DNA of 64,000 nucleotides from CAVQKZ01 sp963837325 (GCA_963837325.1 CAWIMV010000001.1:1922001-1986000), one strand, 5' to 3'. Shown: positions 1 to 8,767, numbered from the stretch's first letter. The notes: generated by a model from the letters alone, not told the origin. Numbers and translations are program-made.

Positions 1-758
1 GGTGACGAGCAGGTCGCCACGAGATCGCCCAGGCCGGCCAGCCCGGCGAACGTCATCGGATCCGCGCCGAGCTTGACGCCCAGCCGCGCGGTCTCGGCCA
101 GGCCCCGGGTGATGATCGAAGCCAGCGTGTTGTCCCCGAAACCCATTCCCTGGGCGATGCCACACGCCAGCGCGATGACGTTCTTCACCGCACCGCCGAG
201 TTCGCAGCCGATGACATCGGTGTTGGTGTACGGGCGGAAGTACGGTGCCGTGCACGCGTTCTGCACCGCTTCCGCGCAGTCTTCGTCGACGCACGCCACC
301 ACGGTCGCCGTCGGCTGCTCCTGCGCGATCTCGCGGGCCAGATTCGGTCCGGTCACGACCGCGATCCGTTCCGCGCCGGCCCCGGCCACCTCGCCGATCA
401 CCTCGCTCATCCGTTTCGTCGTGCCGAGCTCCACGCCTTTCATCAGGCTCACCAGCGTCGCCGCGCTCGGCAGCAGCGGCGCCCACTCGGCCAGGTTCAC
501 CCGCAGCGTCTGGGACGGGATTGCGAATGCCACCAGCTCAGCCTCGTGCAGTGCGGCCGCGGCGTCGTGAGTGGCGTAAAGCGAACTCGGCAAGGTGATG
601 TCGGGCAGGTAGTCGGCGTTCTGGTGACTCAGGTTGATCTGTTCGGCGAGTTCGGGACGGCGGGCCCATAACGTCACGTCGTTGCCGGCGTCGGCGAGCA
701 CTTTCGCGAATGCCGTCCCCCAGGTACCGGCACCAACCACCGTTGCCGTAATCGTCAC
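1..758 (-). CDS. gpsA: NAD(P)H-dependent glycerol-3-phosphate dehydrogenase, 3' end cut by window edge
   Basis: The enzyme reduces dihydroxyacetone phosphate to sn-glycerol 3-phosphate in the cytoplasm for phospholipid synthesis. The first 252 codons are present and the C-terminus lies outside the window. The N-terminus carries a Rossmann motif of the form VVGAGTWGTAFA (residues 7-18). Further on are a VTGPNLAREIA block, a GGAVKNVIALACGI block and the stretch typical of GpsA around GFGDNTLAS. The GTG start (756-758) overlaps the stop of the upstream acyltransferase in a GTGA arrangement, so the two genes are very likely translationally coupled. Neighbouring genes match the mycobacterial gpsA locus. 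Confidence 0.95.
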   Translation of the reverse strand, partial: MTITATVVGAGTWGTAFAKVLADAGNDVTLWARRPELAEQINLSHQNADYLPDITLPSSLYATHDAAAALHEAELVAFAIPSQTLRVNLAEWAPLLPSAATLVSLMKGVELGTTKRMSEVIGEVAGAGAERIAVVTGPNLAREIAQEQPTATVVACVDEDCAEAVQNACTAPYFRPYTNTDVIGCELGGAVKNVIALACGIAQGMGFGDNTLASIITRGLAETARLGVKLGADPMTFAGLAGLGDLVATCSS

Positions 759-1519
759 GCCGCGCCCTTCGTCGGCCGCTGCCTACGGACCCAGCGGTAC
801 AGCTCCCCGCGCGGGGCGTCGAGCCCACGCAGTTCGGCGACGTCGTCGCGCAGCCGGCGCATCAACACGTCGGTCATGGCGCGCAGCACCTCGCCGGTCA
901 CCTCGGCGTCGCGAAAGGCTGACAGGTCGATCGGATCGCCGACCGACAGGGTATGCCGCGGGCGGGGCACCAGACGTACCCGTTTGCGATACAGGTCAAT
1001 CGAGTCCTGGACGCCCCACTGTGCGACCGGGATCACCGGCACGTCGGGCGCCAGCGCCGACAGCCGCGCGGCCCCGGTCTTGGCGGCCATCGGCCAGCCG
1101 TCCGGATCGCGCGTGACCGTGCCCTCCGGGTGCAACACGATGACCCGTCCGGCGGAGAGGGTGTCGACGGCCGCCGTAAGCGACTGGACGGCGTCCATCG
1201 TCCCGCGCTTGACCGGGATGTGGCCCATCGCGTGCATCGCGGTACCGACCAATGGCACGTCGAAGATCGAGTCCTTGGCGAGAAAGCGCGGCGTGCGGCC
1301 CGCGTCGATCACCATCTTGGCGACGAGGAACGGGTCGATGTGCGAAACGTGATTGACGACGACAATGGCCGCTCCGGTGGCCGGTATCCGGTCGAGATGG
1401 CGGTAGCTGAGCTTGACCAGCGCCGAGACCGGTGCGTAGAGAACGAGCCAGACGGTGCGCCACGCTGCGCCGAGCTTCTCCCCATGCCCTCGCCGGCGCA
1501 GTTTCGCAAGCTTCGCCAC
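755..1519 (-). CDS. plsC: 1-acyl-sn-glycerol-3-phosphate acyltransferase (PlsC family)
   Basis: It transfers an acyl chain to lysophosphatidic acid to give phosphatidic acid at the inner membrane face, the step after the GpsA product is first acylated. With the GTG start at 1517-1519 the protein has 254 residues. The catalytic NHxxxxD motif reads NHVSHID at residues 56-62, and the second family motif HPEGT is at 130-134. A hydrophobic N-terminal stretch (about 22-38) could hold it to the membrane. I chose this start because an AAGGGGG Shine-Dalgarno stretch precedes it at good spacing. The reading frame stays open to 1657 but would then overlap the divergent cofC promoter and start. It overlaps gpsA by 4 bp. 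Confidence 0.9.
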   Translation of the reverse strand: MAKLAKLRRRGHGEKLGAAWRTVWLVLYAPVSALVKLSYRHLDRIPATGAAIVVVNHVSHIDPFLVAKMVIDAGRTPRFLAKDSIFDVPLVGTAMHAMGHIPVKRGTMDAVQSLTAAVDTLSAGRVIVLHPEGTVTRDPDGWPMAAKTGAARLSALAPDVPVIPVAQWGVQDSIDLYRKRVRLVPRPRHTLSVGDPIDLSAFRDAEVTGEVLRAMTDVLMRRLRDDVAELRGLDAPRGELYRWVRRQRPTKGAA

Positions 1520-1599
1520 CGCCACCCCCTTCGCTACCCGGTCGTCACCCGACCCGCGAGCAGTCTGCCGCATCCCCGGATGACACCGGAGTGACTTCG

Positions 1600-1605
1600 T
1601 ACACT
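1600..1605 (+). promoter_or_regulatory. -10 box of cofC, leaderless layout
   Basis: TACACT fits the actinobacterial TAnnnT -10 pattern and ends 6 nt before the cofC GTG at 1612, which would place the transcript start at or next to the start codon. No Shine-Dalgarno sequence is seen before the GTG. This is inferred from position only. Confidence 0.5.
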
Positions 1606-1611
1606 CGAACG

Positions 1612-2244
1612 GTGCTGTGGACCGTGCTGATTCCGGCGAAGTCGCTGCCCGAGGCAAAATCCCGGCTGCTCGGGGCCACCGCCGACCGCGCGGCGCATGC
1701 CCGGCTGGTGCTGGCGATCCGGGCTGACACCATCGCCGCCGCCGAGGCAGCAGCCGGCGTCGGCCGGGTCGTCATCGTCACTGACCGCCCCGCCGCGGCC
1801 GGGAGCCATCCCGTGTTCGTCCAGTCGCAACCCGGTCTGAACTCTGCGCTTCGGGAGAGCGCGCAGTACGCCGCCGAGCACTGGCGCGGCGACGGGGTCG
1901 CGGCCCTCGTCGGTGACCTGCCCGCGCTGCGGGCGCAGGAACTGGCCGACGCCCTCGCCTTGGCCGCGGCGCATCAGCGCAGCTACGTGCCGGACGCGCA
2001 CGACACCGGAACGACGCTGCTGACTGCCTTGGCACCCCGCGCGCTGCAGCCGGCATTCGGCGCCGGTTCGGCCGCCCGGCACGACGCCGCCGCGGTCCGA
2101 CTGCCCGCCGGACTCGGCCTGCGTATCGATGTCGATACTGCGGCCGATCTCGACGCCGCCCTCGCCGTGGGGGTCGGCCCGGCCACCCGAACCGCGCTTT
2201 TCCTGCCAAACCAGCCGCCCTGCGTTCACTTTGATTCGGCATGA
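1612..2244 (+). CDS. cofC: 2-phospho-L-lactate / phosphoenolpyruvate guanylyltransferase (F420 biosynthesis)
   Basis: CofC/FbiD couples GTP to a three-carbon phosphoacid (phosphoenolpyruvate in mycobacteria) to make the donor that FbiA/CofD attaches to the deazaflavin Fo during F420 synthesis. The 210-residue product has the usual CofC length. It shows the N-terminal PAKSLPEAKSRL nucleotide-binding segment (about residues 8-19), a VGDLPAL metal-site block near 100-106 and a C-terminal FGAGSAARH block near 150. The GTG at 1612 was chosen because the alignable part begins there and a -10 box sits 6 nt upstream. It is divergent from plsC and directly upstream of ppk1, as in mycobacteria. It shows the organism makes F420. 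Confidence 0.9.
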   Translation: MLWTVLIPAKSLPEAKSRLLGATADRAAHARLVLAIRADTIAAAEAAAGVGRVVIVTDRPAAAGSHPVFVQSQPGLNSALRESAQYAAEHWRGDGVAALVGDLPALRAQELADALALAAAHQRSYVPDAHDTGTTLLTALAPRALQPAFGAGSAARHDAAAVRLPAGLGLRIDVDTAADLDAALAVGVGPATRTALFLPNQPPCVHFDSA

Positions 2245-2251
2245 TTGAGCC

Positions 2252-4447
2252 ATGACCGTGCAAGGGACGTCAGCCCCGCCCGACTCGGCGTCGTCGCCTC
2301 AGGCCGCCGCCGAGACCGATGTCCGCGCGGCATTCATCGATCCGTCCGATTCGGTGCCCGACGGTGACCTCGAAGAACGACTGGATCTGTCCAAAGAGTT
2401 GCCGGCCAACCGGTTCAGCAACCGGGAGCTGTCGTGGTTGGCCTACAACTCGCGAGTGCTGGCCCAGGGCGAGGACACCGACCAACCGCTGCTGGAACGG
2501 CTGAAGTTCCTGGCGATCTTCGCCAGCAATCTCGATGAGTTCTACATGGTCCGGGTAGCCGGTCTGAAGCGACGAGCGGACATGGGCCTCCAGATCACGT
2601 CCGCCGACGGGCTGTCGCCTCGCGAGGTCCTCGCGGCCCTGTCCAAGCGCACCGGCGAGCTGGCGCAACGGCACGCGCACTGCTTCCTCGACGACGTGCT
2701 GCCGGCCCTCGAGCGTGAGGGCATCCACATCCGCCGCTGGGATGCGCTCGACAATGAGGAGAAGACACGCCTCGCGGAGTATTTCCGGGCCAAGGTGTTC
2801 CCTGTCCTGACTCCGCTCGCCGTCGACCCGGGTCATCCGTTCCCCTATATCTCGGGGTTGTCGCTCAACCTGGCCGTGTTGGTCCGCGAGCACGGCGGCT
2901 CGGGGCAACACTTCGCCCGGGTCAAGGTCCCGAACAACGTGCCCCGCTTCGTCGTCGTCTCCCAGAGCGCGGTCGAGTCCGAATTCCTGCCCCTCGAAGA
3001 TCTGATCGCCGCCCACCTGTCGATGCTGTTCCCCGGCATGGAGGTGGTCGAGCACCACCTCTTCCGGGTTACCCGCAACGCCGACGTTGAGATGGAGGAA
3101 GACCGCGACGAGGATCTGCTCCAAGCGCTGGAGCGCGAACTGGTCCGGCGCCGGTTCGGCCCGGCTGTCCGCCTCGAGGTGACCGACGACATCCACGACG
3201 AAGTGCTCGACCTGCTCGTCAGCGAGATCGACGTCCAGCGCGAAGACGTTCAGCGCGTGCCCGGCCTGCTCGACCTGAGCGCGCTGTGGCAGATCTACGA
3301 CGTCGATCGACCCAATCTCAAAGAACGTCCCTTCGTGCCGGCCACCCATCCCCGCTTCGCCGAAGGTGAGACTCCGAAGTCGGTCTTCGCCACCCTGCGC
3401 GACGGCGACGTGCTCGTGCACCATCCGTACGAGTCGTTCGCGACGAGCGTGCAGCGCTTCATCGAACAGGCGGCCGCCGACCCGAACGTGCTGGCGATCA
3501 AGCAGACGCTCTACCGCACATCCGGCGACTCCCCCATCGTCGACGCACTGATCGATGCGGCTGAGGCCGGCAAGCAGGTCGTCGCGCTCGTCGAGATCCA
3601 GGCCCGGTTCGACGAGCAGGCCAACATCAAGTGGGCCCGGGCGCTGGAGCGCGCGGGCTGCCACGTCGTGTACGGCGTCGTCGGGCTCAAGACCCACTGC
3701 AAGACCGCTCTGGTCGTGCGCCAGGAGGCCGGCCAGATCAAGCGCTACGCCCACATCGGCACCGGCAACTACAACCCCAAGACCGCGCGGCTGTATGAGG
3801 ACCTCGGCCTGTTCACGGCCGACGAAGCGATCTGCGCCGACATCACCGACCTGTTCAACGTGCTCACCGGCTACTCGCGCCAGACCGACTACCGCTCCTT
3901 GCTGGTGGCGCCCCAGGGCATCCGCTCCGGGCTCATCGAGCGGATCGAACGGGAAATCGAGTGTGTGCGGGCCGGCGGGGAAGGCCACATCCAGTTCAAG
4001 ACCAATCATCTGGTCGACGAGCAGACGATCGACGCGCTTTACCGGGCGTCGATCGCCGGCGTGCACGTGCAGTTGCTGGTACGGACGTTCTGCACGATCC
4101 GGGCCGGCGTCGCGGGTCTGTCAGAGAACATCACCACCCGCTCGATCCTCGGTCGGTTCCTGGAGCACTCGCGGGTGTACTACTTCGGCGGCGGTGGCCA
4201 GCCGGAGTTCTGGATCGGCTCGGCCGACCTCATGCACCGCAACCTCGACCGCCGCGTCGAGGTGCTCTGCCAGGTGTCTGACCCCGACGCTCGCGCTCAC
4301 CTGCGCACCTGTCTGGAACTGGCGTTCGCTCCCGAGACCTCCGCATGGGAGCTGACGGCCGAGGATGAGTGGGTACGCTCAGGCGGCCCGGACCGGATCG
4401 ACCTCCAGGAGCGCCTGATGAACCTGCTCGCCCACCGCGGCGAGTAG
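2252..4447 (+). CDS. ppk1: polyphosphate kinase 1
   Basis: PPK1 reversibly polymerises the gamma-phosphate of ATP into inorganic polyphosphate. At 731 residues it has the usual actinobacterial length. The N-terminal domain contains the NRELSWLAYN and NLDEFYMVR blocks. The autophosphorylated histidine is His501, in a YAHIGTGNYN motif. The second catalytic histidine is His662, in an MHRNLDRR motif. The phospholipase-D-like C-terminal fold is complete. The ATG at 2252 follows cofC by 7 bp, so the two are probably co-transcribed. Confidence 0.97.
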   Translation: MTVQGTSAPPDSASSPQAAAETDVRAAFIDPSDSVPDGDLEERLDLSKELPANRFSNRELSWLAYNSRVLAQGEDTDQPLLERLKFLAIFASNLDEFYMVRVAGLKRRADMGLQITSADGLSPREVLAALSKRTGELAQRHAHCFLDDVLPALEREGIHIRRWDALDNEEKTRLAEYFRAKVFPVLTPLAVDPGHPFPYISGLSLNLAVLVREHGGSGQHFARVKVPNNVPRFVVVSQSAVESEFLPLEDLIAAHLSMLFPGMEVVEHHLFRVTRNADVEMEEDRDEDLLQALERELVRRRFGPAVRLEVTDDIHDEVLDLLVSEIDVQREDVQRVPGLLDLSALWQIYDVDRPNLKERPFVPATHPRFAEGETPKSVFATLRDGDVLVHHPYESFATSVQRFIEQAAADPNVLAIKQTLYRTSGDSPIVDALIDAAEAGKQVVALVEIQARFDEQANIKWARALERAGCHVVYGVVGLKTHCKTALVVRQEAGQIKRYAHIGTGNYNPKTARLYEDLGLFTADEAICADITDLFNVLTGYSRQTDYRSLLVAPQGIRSGLIERIEREIECVRAGGEGHIQFKTNHLVDEQTIDALYRASIAGVHVQLLVRTFCTIRAGVAGLSENITTRSILGRFLEHSRVYYFGGGGQPEFWIGSADLMHRNLDRRVEVLCQVSDPDARAHLRTCLELAFAPETSAWELTAEDEWVRSGGPDRIDLQERLMNLLAHRGE

Positions 4448-4453
4448 CGCGAC

Positions 4454-5329
4454 GTGCCCCCGTCCAAGCCCGTCGCGGCCGCAGGTGGAGTTGTCTGGCG
4501 CGGGCAGCACAACGAGGTCGAGGTGGCGCTCGTCCACCGACCGCGTTACGACGACTGGACGCTGCCGAAAGGCAAGCTCGAAGCCGGCGAGTCGGAACTG
4601 GCTGCCGCGGTCCGCGAGGTCGAGGAGGAGATCGGCGCCTCTGTCGCGGTCTCGCGCCGGATCGGCCGGGTCCGCTACCTGCACGACGGGGCGAAGAAGA
4701 CCGTCGCCTACTGGGCCATGCGCTACCGGCACGGCGAGTTCGGCCCGGACGAGGAAGTCGACGCGCTCGAGTGGTTGCCACCGGCCAAGGCCCGGGCCAA
4801 GTTGAGCTACGCGGTCGACCGTCCGGTGCTCAGCGACTTCGCCACGCTGCCGGTGCCGGATTCGGTGATCGTGCTCGTCCGGCACGCCAAGGCCGGCAAA
4901 CGCAGCGAATGGCACGGCGAGGACCGGCTGCGTCCTCTGGACGACAGCGGACGGCAGCAGGCCTTGCACCTGGCCGGCTTCCTGCGCTGCTTTGCCCCGC
5001 AGCGCGTGATCTCCGCAGAGCCACTGCGCTGCGTGCAGACCGTCGAGCCATTGGCCGCATCGCTCGGCGTCGACGTGCTGGTGGATCCGGCCTTCTCCGA
5101 CGAGTCATACGTACGCGCCCCGGGTGGTACCGAGACCGCGCTGCTGGCCCTCGCCAAGCCGGGCGAGGTATCGGTGGTGTGCAGTCAGGGAACCGCGATC
5201 CCCGGACTGATCGAGGCGCTGGGGCCCGACACCGACGCATCAGACACCCGGAAGGGCGCCGCCTGGGCCCTGTCGGTCGTCGACGGGGACATCATCGCCG
5301 CCGACTACTACGGCGACGCGTCGCGGTAG
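4454..5329 (+). CDS. mutT1: Nudix hydrolase fused to histidine phosphatase domain (MutT1-like)
   Basis: This 291-residue protein joins a Nudix domain with a SixA/histidine-phosphatase domain. The Nudix box spans residues 40-62, with Gly40, Glu46, Arg54, Glu55, Glu58, Glu59 and Gly61 in register. The second domain has the phosphohistidine motif as Arg143-His144-Ala145 rather than the commoner RHG. Mycobacterial MutT1 has the same two-domain design. It hydrolyses 8-oxo-dGTP and diadenosine polyphosphates, and the C-terminal domain acts further on the nucleotide products. The GTG start is 6 bp after ppk1, which suggests one operon. It converges on hupB with a strong hairpin between them. Confidence 0.88.
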   Translation: MPPSKPVAAAGGVVWRGQHNEVEVALVHRPRYDDWTLPKGKLEAGESELAAAVREVEEEIGASVAVSRRIGRVRYLHDGAKKTVAYWAMRYRHGEFGPDEEVDALEWLPPAKARAKLSYAVDRPVLSDFATLPVPDSVIVLVRHAKAGKRSEWHGEDRLRPLDDSGRQQALHLAGFLRCFAPQRVISAEPLRCVQTVEPLAASLGVDVLVDPAFSDESYVRAPGGTETALLALAKPGEVSVVCSQGTAIPGLIEALGPDTDASDTRKGAAWALSVVDGDIIAADYYGDASR

Positions 5330-5344
5330 TGCTCGGCGCAGACG

Positions 5345-5375
5345 ACGACGGGTGCCCGGTCGGGGCACCCGTCGT
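5345..5375. terminator. bidirectional terminator-like hairpin between mutT1 and hupB
   Basis: Perfect 13-bp stem (arms 5345-5357 and 5363-5375) around a 5-nt GGTCG loop, located between two convergent genes. There is no U-tract on either side, as is common in actinobacterial terminators. Confidence 0.75.
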
Positions 5376-5394
5376 GCGTCGCGGCGATGTCTGA

Positions 5395-5775
5395 CTAGCG
5401 GCTGGCCTTCTTCGCCGGAGCCTTCTTGGCGGCCGCCTTCCGAGCGGACGCCTTCTTCGCTGGGGCCTTCTTAGCCGGCGCCTTCGCTACTTTCCTGGCA
5501 CCGCTGGTGACCGCCTTGAACTCCGCACCGGCCTTGAACGCGGGCACGGCGGTCTTCTTGACCCGTACCGAGGCACCCGTGGCGGGGTTGCGGGCCATAC
5601 GCGCGGCTCGCTCGCGCTTCTCGAAGATCCCGAAGCCGGTGAGCCGGACCGGCCGACCCTTTGACACCTCGGCGTAGATCGTGTCGAGCACGGCGTCCAG
5701 CGCCGCGGTGGCGGTCTTCTTGTCGGCACCCATCCGCTCTGCCAGCAGATCGATGAATTGAGCCTTGTTGGGCAC
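5395..5775 (-). CDS. hupB: HU-type nucleoid protein with lysine/alanine-rich tail
   Basis: This histone-like protein compacts and protects DNA. It has 126 residues with the GTG start at 5775, preceded by a GGGAGGACAC ribosome site. Residues 1-90 form the HU/IHF fold, with the DNA-contacting arm motif ARNPATGA. From about residue 95 the chain becomes a PAKKA/AAKKA-type repeat ending in KKASR. This tail is typical of actinobacterial HupB (mycobacterial Lsr2-era nucleoid proteins, Streptomyces HupS) and is absent from E. coli HU. The frame remains open upstream to 5808, but homology begins at VPNKAQF. It lies between mutT1 and leuD as in mycobacteria. Confidence 0.95.
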   Translation of the reverse strand: MPNKAQFIDLLAERMGADKKTATAALDAVLDTIYAEVSKGRPVRLTGFGIFEKRERAARMARNPATGASVRVKKTAVPAFKAGAEFKAVTSGARKVAKAPAKKAPAKKASARKAAAKKAPAKKASR

Positions 5776-5970
5776 GTGTCCTCCCGAACGGGGTTGTTGG
5801 ACGATCACGGTCAGATCGCTTCGTCGGACACGCTAGGACGGAACGATGCCGACAACAACGCAATCCGCTTGTGTCGCAGGAGTTTTCTCTCCCAGGGCAT
5901 CGGTGGCCGCCCTCGCCGGCCAGGCGGAGGCCTGAAGAACGCCCTCATTGGATAGGAAGAATCCTCGCCG

Positions 5971-6564
5971 TCAGGCCAGGACGGACGGCAACCAGGGTTG
6001 GCGGCTGGCCTCGTAGTCGGCAATCGCAGCGGTGTGGCGCAACGTCAATCCGATGTCGTCGAGGCCTTCCTGCAAGCGCCAGCGGGTGTAGTCGTCGAGC
6101 GCAAAGTCGTGCACCTCGCCGCTCCAGCGCACCTGCCGGTCGACGAGATCAACCGTTACCTCCGTCGCCGGATCGGCCTCGACATCGTCCCAAAGCCGTT
6201 GCACGACCTTCTCCGGCAGCTCCACGGTCAGCAGGCCGGCCTTGAGCGAGTTGCCGCGGAAGATGTCGCCGAACCGGGGCGAGATGACCGCACGGAAGCC
6301 GTAGTCGACGAGCGCCCACACCGCATGCTCGCGCGATGATCCGGTGCCGAAGTCCGGACCGGCGACCAGGATCGTCGCCTTGGCGTACTGCGGCTGGTTG
6401 AGCACGAAGTCCGGCTCGTTGGTACGCCAGGCGTTGAACAGACCGTCCTCGAATCCGGTCCGAGTCACCCGCTTGAGGTAGACCGCCGGGATTATCTGGT
6501 CGGTGTCGACGTTGCTGCGGCGCAGCGGCGCCGCCGTCCCCGTGTGCACAGTGAACCTGTCCAT
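5971..6564 (-). CDS. leuD: 3-isopropylmalate dehydratase, small subunit
   Basis: LeuD pairs with LeuC to isomerise 2-isopropylmalate to 3-isopropylmalate in leucine biosynthesis. The 197-residue product has the NVDTDQIIPA motif (about 18-27), the GxGSSREHA substrate loop and the RFGDIFxGNSLKxGLL block. It lies 12 bp downstream of leuC, so the pair forms one transcript from the promoter at about 7975-8020. The 195-bp gap to hupB has no convincing gene or perfect hairpin. Confidence 0.96.
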   Translation of the reverse strand: MDRFTVHTGTAAPLRRSNVDTDQIIPAVYLKRVTRTGFEDGLFNAWRTNEPDFVLNQPQYAKATILVAGPDFGTGSSREHAVWALVDYGFRAVISPRFGDIFRGNSLKAGLLTVELPEKVVQRLWDDVEADPATEVTVDLVDRQVRWSGEVHDFALDDYTRWRLQEGLDDIGLTLRHTAAIADYEASRQPWLPSVLA

Positions 6565-6576
6565 ATCAGCGTCTCC

Positions 6577-7974
6577 CTACAGGTCGGCCGGGCCGGCGAG
6601 GTGGCCGGTGACCGCGGTGGCCGCGGCGACGAGCGGCGACACGAGATGCGTGCGGCCGCCCTTGCCCTGGCGTCCCTCGAAATTGCGGTTCGATGTCGAG
6701 GCGCTGCGCTCGCCCGGCGCCAGCTGGTCGGGGTTCATGCCCAGGCACATCGAGCAACCGGCCTGGCGCCATTCGGCTCCGGCTGCCGTGAAGATCGCGT
6801 CGAGCCCCTCCGCCTCCGCCTGGACGCGGACGCGCATCGAACCCGGGACGACGAGCATGCGCACGCCATCGGCCACTTTGCGGCCGCCGATGACTTCGGC
6901 CGCGGCGCGCAGGTCCTCGATCCGCCCGTTGGTGCAGGACCCCACGAAGACGGTGTCGACCTTGATGTCGTGCAGCGGAGTCCCCGGCGTGAGAGCCATG
7001 TACTGCAAGGCCTTCTCCGCCGACACCCGGTCGGCGTCGTCTTCGAAGCCGGCCGGGTCGGGGACTCTGCCCGACAGCGGCGCGCCCTGGCCCGGGTTGG
7101 TCCCCCAGGTGACGAACGGGCTGAGCGTGCCGGCGTCGAGCGTCACCTCGGCGTCGAACTCGGCGTCGGCGTCGGTGCGCAGGCTCGTCCAGTACTCAAC
7201 CGCCGCATCCCACTGCGCGCCCTTCGGCGCGTGGTCGCGTCCCTTCAGGTAGGCGAACGTCGTCGCATCGGGCGCGATGACGCCGGCCCGCGCCCCCCAT
7301 TCGATACTCATGTTGCAGACCGTCATGCGGCCTTCCATGGACATCTGCTCGAACGCCGGGCCGCGATATTCGACCATGTAGCCCTGGCCGCCGCCGGTGC
7401 CGGTTTGTGCGATGACCGCCAGGATGATGTCCTTCGGGGTGACGCCCGGTGGCGGCTCGCCCGTAACGGTGACGGCCATCGTCTTCGGCCGGTCCATCGG
7501 CAGCGTCTGGGTTGCGAGCACATGCTCGACCTGTGAGGTGCCGATCCCGAACGCCAACGCACCGAACGCGCCGTGGGTCGAGGTGTGGGAGTCGCCGCAG
7601 ACGATCGTCATGCCCGGCTGGGTGATACCCAGTTGGGGGCCGATGACATGCACGATGCCCTGCTCGGCGTCGCCCATCGGGTAGAGCCGCACGCCGAAGT
7701 CGGCGCAGTTCTTACGCAGGGTTTCGACCTGAAGGCGACTGACGGGGTCCGCGATCGGCTTGAAGATGTCCTGGGTCGGTACGTTGTGGTCCTCGGTCGC
7801 CAGCGTCAGGTCGGGGCGGTGCACGGGCCGGCTAGCCAGGCGCAGGCCGTCAAAGGCCTGCGGGCTGGTGACCTCGTGCACCAGGTGCATGTCGATGAAC
7901 AGCAGGTCCGGTTCGCCAGAGGCGCTACGCACGACGTGGCTGTCCCACAGTTTTTCGGCGAGTGTCTTGCCCAT
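6577..7974 (-). CDS. leuC: 3-isopropylmalate dehydratase, large subunit
   Basis: This aconitase-fold subunit carries the [4Fe-4S] cluster. Its 465-residue length is normal. The three cluster ligands are visible as Cys347 (VGSCTNGR), Cys407 and Cys410 (CSMCLGMNPDQ). The N-terminal MGKTLAEKLWDSH and the GDSHTSTHGAFG block are typical LeuC signatures. It starts 51 bp from the divergent IclR-type regulator, whose relatives (NdgR/LtbR) control leuCD in other actinobacteria. Confidence 0.97.
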   Translation of the reverse strand: MGKTLAEKLWDSHVVRSASGEPDLLFIDMHLVHEVTSPQAFDGLRLASRPVHRPDLTLATEDHNVPTQDIFKPIADPVSRLQVETLRKNCADFGVRLYPMGDAEQGIVHVIGPQLGITQPGMTIVCGDSHTSTHGAFGALAFGIGTSQVEHVLATQTLPMDRPKTMAVTVTGEPPPGVTPKDIILAVIAQTGTGGGQGYMVEYRGPAFEQMSMEGRMTVCNMSIEWGARAGVIAPDATTFAYLKGRDHAPKGAQWDAAVEYWTSLRTDADAEFDAEVTLDAGTLSPFVTWGTNPGQGAPLSGRVPDPAGFEDDADRVSAEKALQYMALTPGTPLHDIKVDTVFVGSCTNGRIEDLRAAAEVIGGRKVADGVRMLVVPGSMRVRVQAEAEGLDAIFTAAGAEWRQAGCSMCLGMNPDQLAPGERSASTSNRNFEGRQGKGGRTHLVSPLVAAATAVTGHLAGPADL

Positions 7975-7989
7975 CGGGCCTTCCTTCGC

Positions 7990-8031
7990 TTGCTATCTCA
8001 CTATTTGAGACAATAGTATCGCTGTATGAGA
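7990..8031. promoter_or_regulatory. leuC / IclR regulator divergent promoter and operator
   Basis: This AT-rich stretch lies between divergent leuC and the regulator. An inverted repeat with arms TCTCA (7996-8000) and TGAGA (8006-8010) sits in the spacer between a TTGCTA -35-like hexamer (7990-7995) and a TAGTAT -10 (8014-8019) that serves the regulator. The -10 ends 6 nt before the ATG at 8026. A further TGAGA half-site lies at 8027-8031. On the other strand TACTAT (8018-8013) could be the leuC -10. The location suggests that the regulator represses both directions, as described for NdgR/LtbR. That role is inferred. Confidence 0.55.
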
Positions 8032-8748
8032 AACGATAGCAGGGGTGTACGGCAGAGCGGTATCGGCGTCGTCGACAAGGCCGTTGCCATCCTGTCCACC
8101 GCTGCGGCGGCGCCCAGGACTCTGGCCGAGTTGGTCGAGGCGACCGAACTGCCGCGTGCGACCGCGCACCGGTTGGCCGTCGCGCTCGAAGTTCACCGCC
8201 TGCTGGCCCGCGACGGGGAGGGCCGGTTCGTGCTTGGCCCTCGGCTCGGCGAATTCGCCGCGGCCCTGCCCGACCCGTTGATCACCGCGGCCGAGCCGGT
8301 ATTGGCGTGGGTCCGCGACGAGTGCGGCGAAAGCGCCCAGCTGTATCGGCGCGACGGCAGCGATCGGGTCTGCGTTGCGGCGGCGGAACGGGTGAGCGGG
8401 CTGCGCACGACGGTGCCGGTCGGTTCGCGCCTGCCGTTGACGGCCGGGTCGGGTGCGCAGGTGCTGTGTGCGTGGTCCGATCCGGCGTCCCTGCAGGACG
8501 TCTTCGCCGCGTCGGCGTTCACGCCGCGCTCGCTGGCCGAGGTCCGGCGTCGGGGCTGGGCTCAGTCCGTCGGGCAGCGGGAGGCCGGCGTGGCCTCCGT
8601 CTCGGCCCCCGTCCACGCCGTCGACGGTGAACTGCTCGCCGCCATCTCGATCTCCGGCCCGGTCGAACGCCTGGGGCGCACGCCGGGCCAGCGCTTCGCC
8701 CCGGTGCTCTTGACGGGCGCCCGCCGCATCACCGCCGCCCTCACCTGA
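8026..8748 (+). CDS. ndgR: IclR-family regulator next to leuCD (NdgR/LtbR-like)
   Basis: This 240-residue protein has a winged-helix domain (about residues 15-75, with a LAELVEATELPRATAHRL recognition region) and an IclR effector domain (about 85-235). Members in Streptomyces (NdgR), Corynebacterium (LtbR) and mycobacteria sit divergent to leuCD and control leucine and related amino acid genes. Position and length match that group. The ATG at 8026 has no Shine-Dalgarno sequence but has a -10 box 6 nt upstream, so the mRNA is probably leaderless. A palindrome in the shared promoter is the likely binding site. Family assignment is firm and the specific regulon is inferred from synteny. Confidence 0.88.
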   Translation: MRNDSRGVRQSGIGVVDKAVAILSTAAAAPRTLAELVEATELPRATAHRLAVALEVHRLLARDGEGRFVLGPRLGEFAAALPDPLITAAEPVLAWVRDECGESAQLYRRDGSDRVCVAAAERVSGLRTTVPVGSRLPLTAGSGAQVLCAWSDPASLQDVFAASAFTPRSLAEVRRRGWAQSVGQREAGVASVSAPVHAVDGELLAAISISGPVERLGRTPGQRFAPVLLTGARRITAALT

Positions 8749-8767
8749 GCTGAGATCCTCTCTCGCC

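Noticed and set aside
2270..4066. 598-codon open frame on the minus strand opposite ppk1
   Set aside because: High GC leaves long antisense frames open. The plus strand encodes a full PPK1 with both catalytic histidines, and the antisense product has no recognisable domain.
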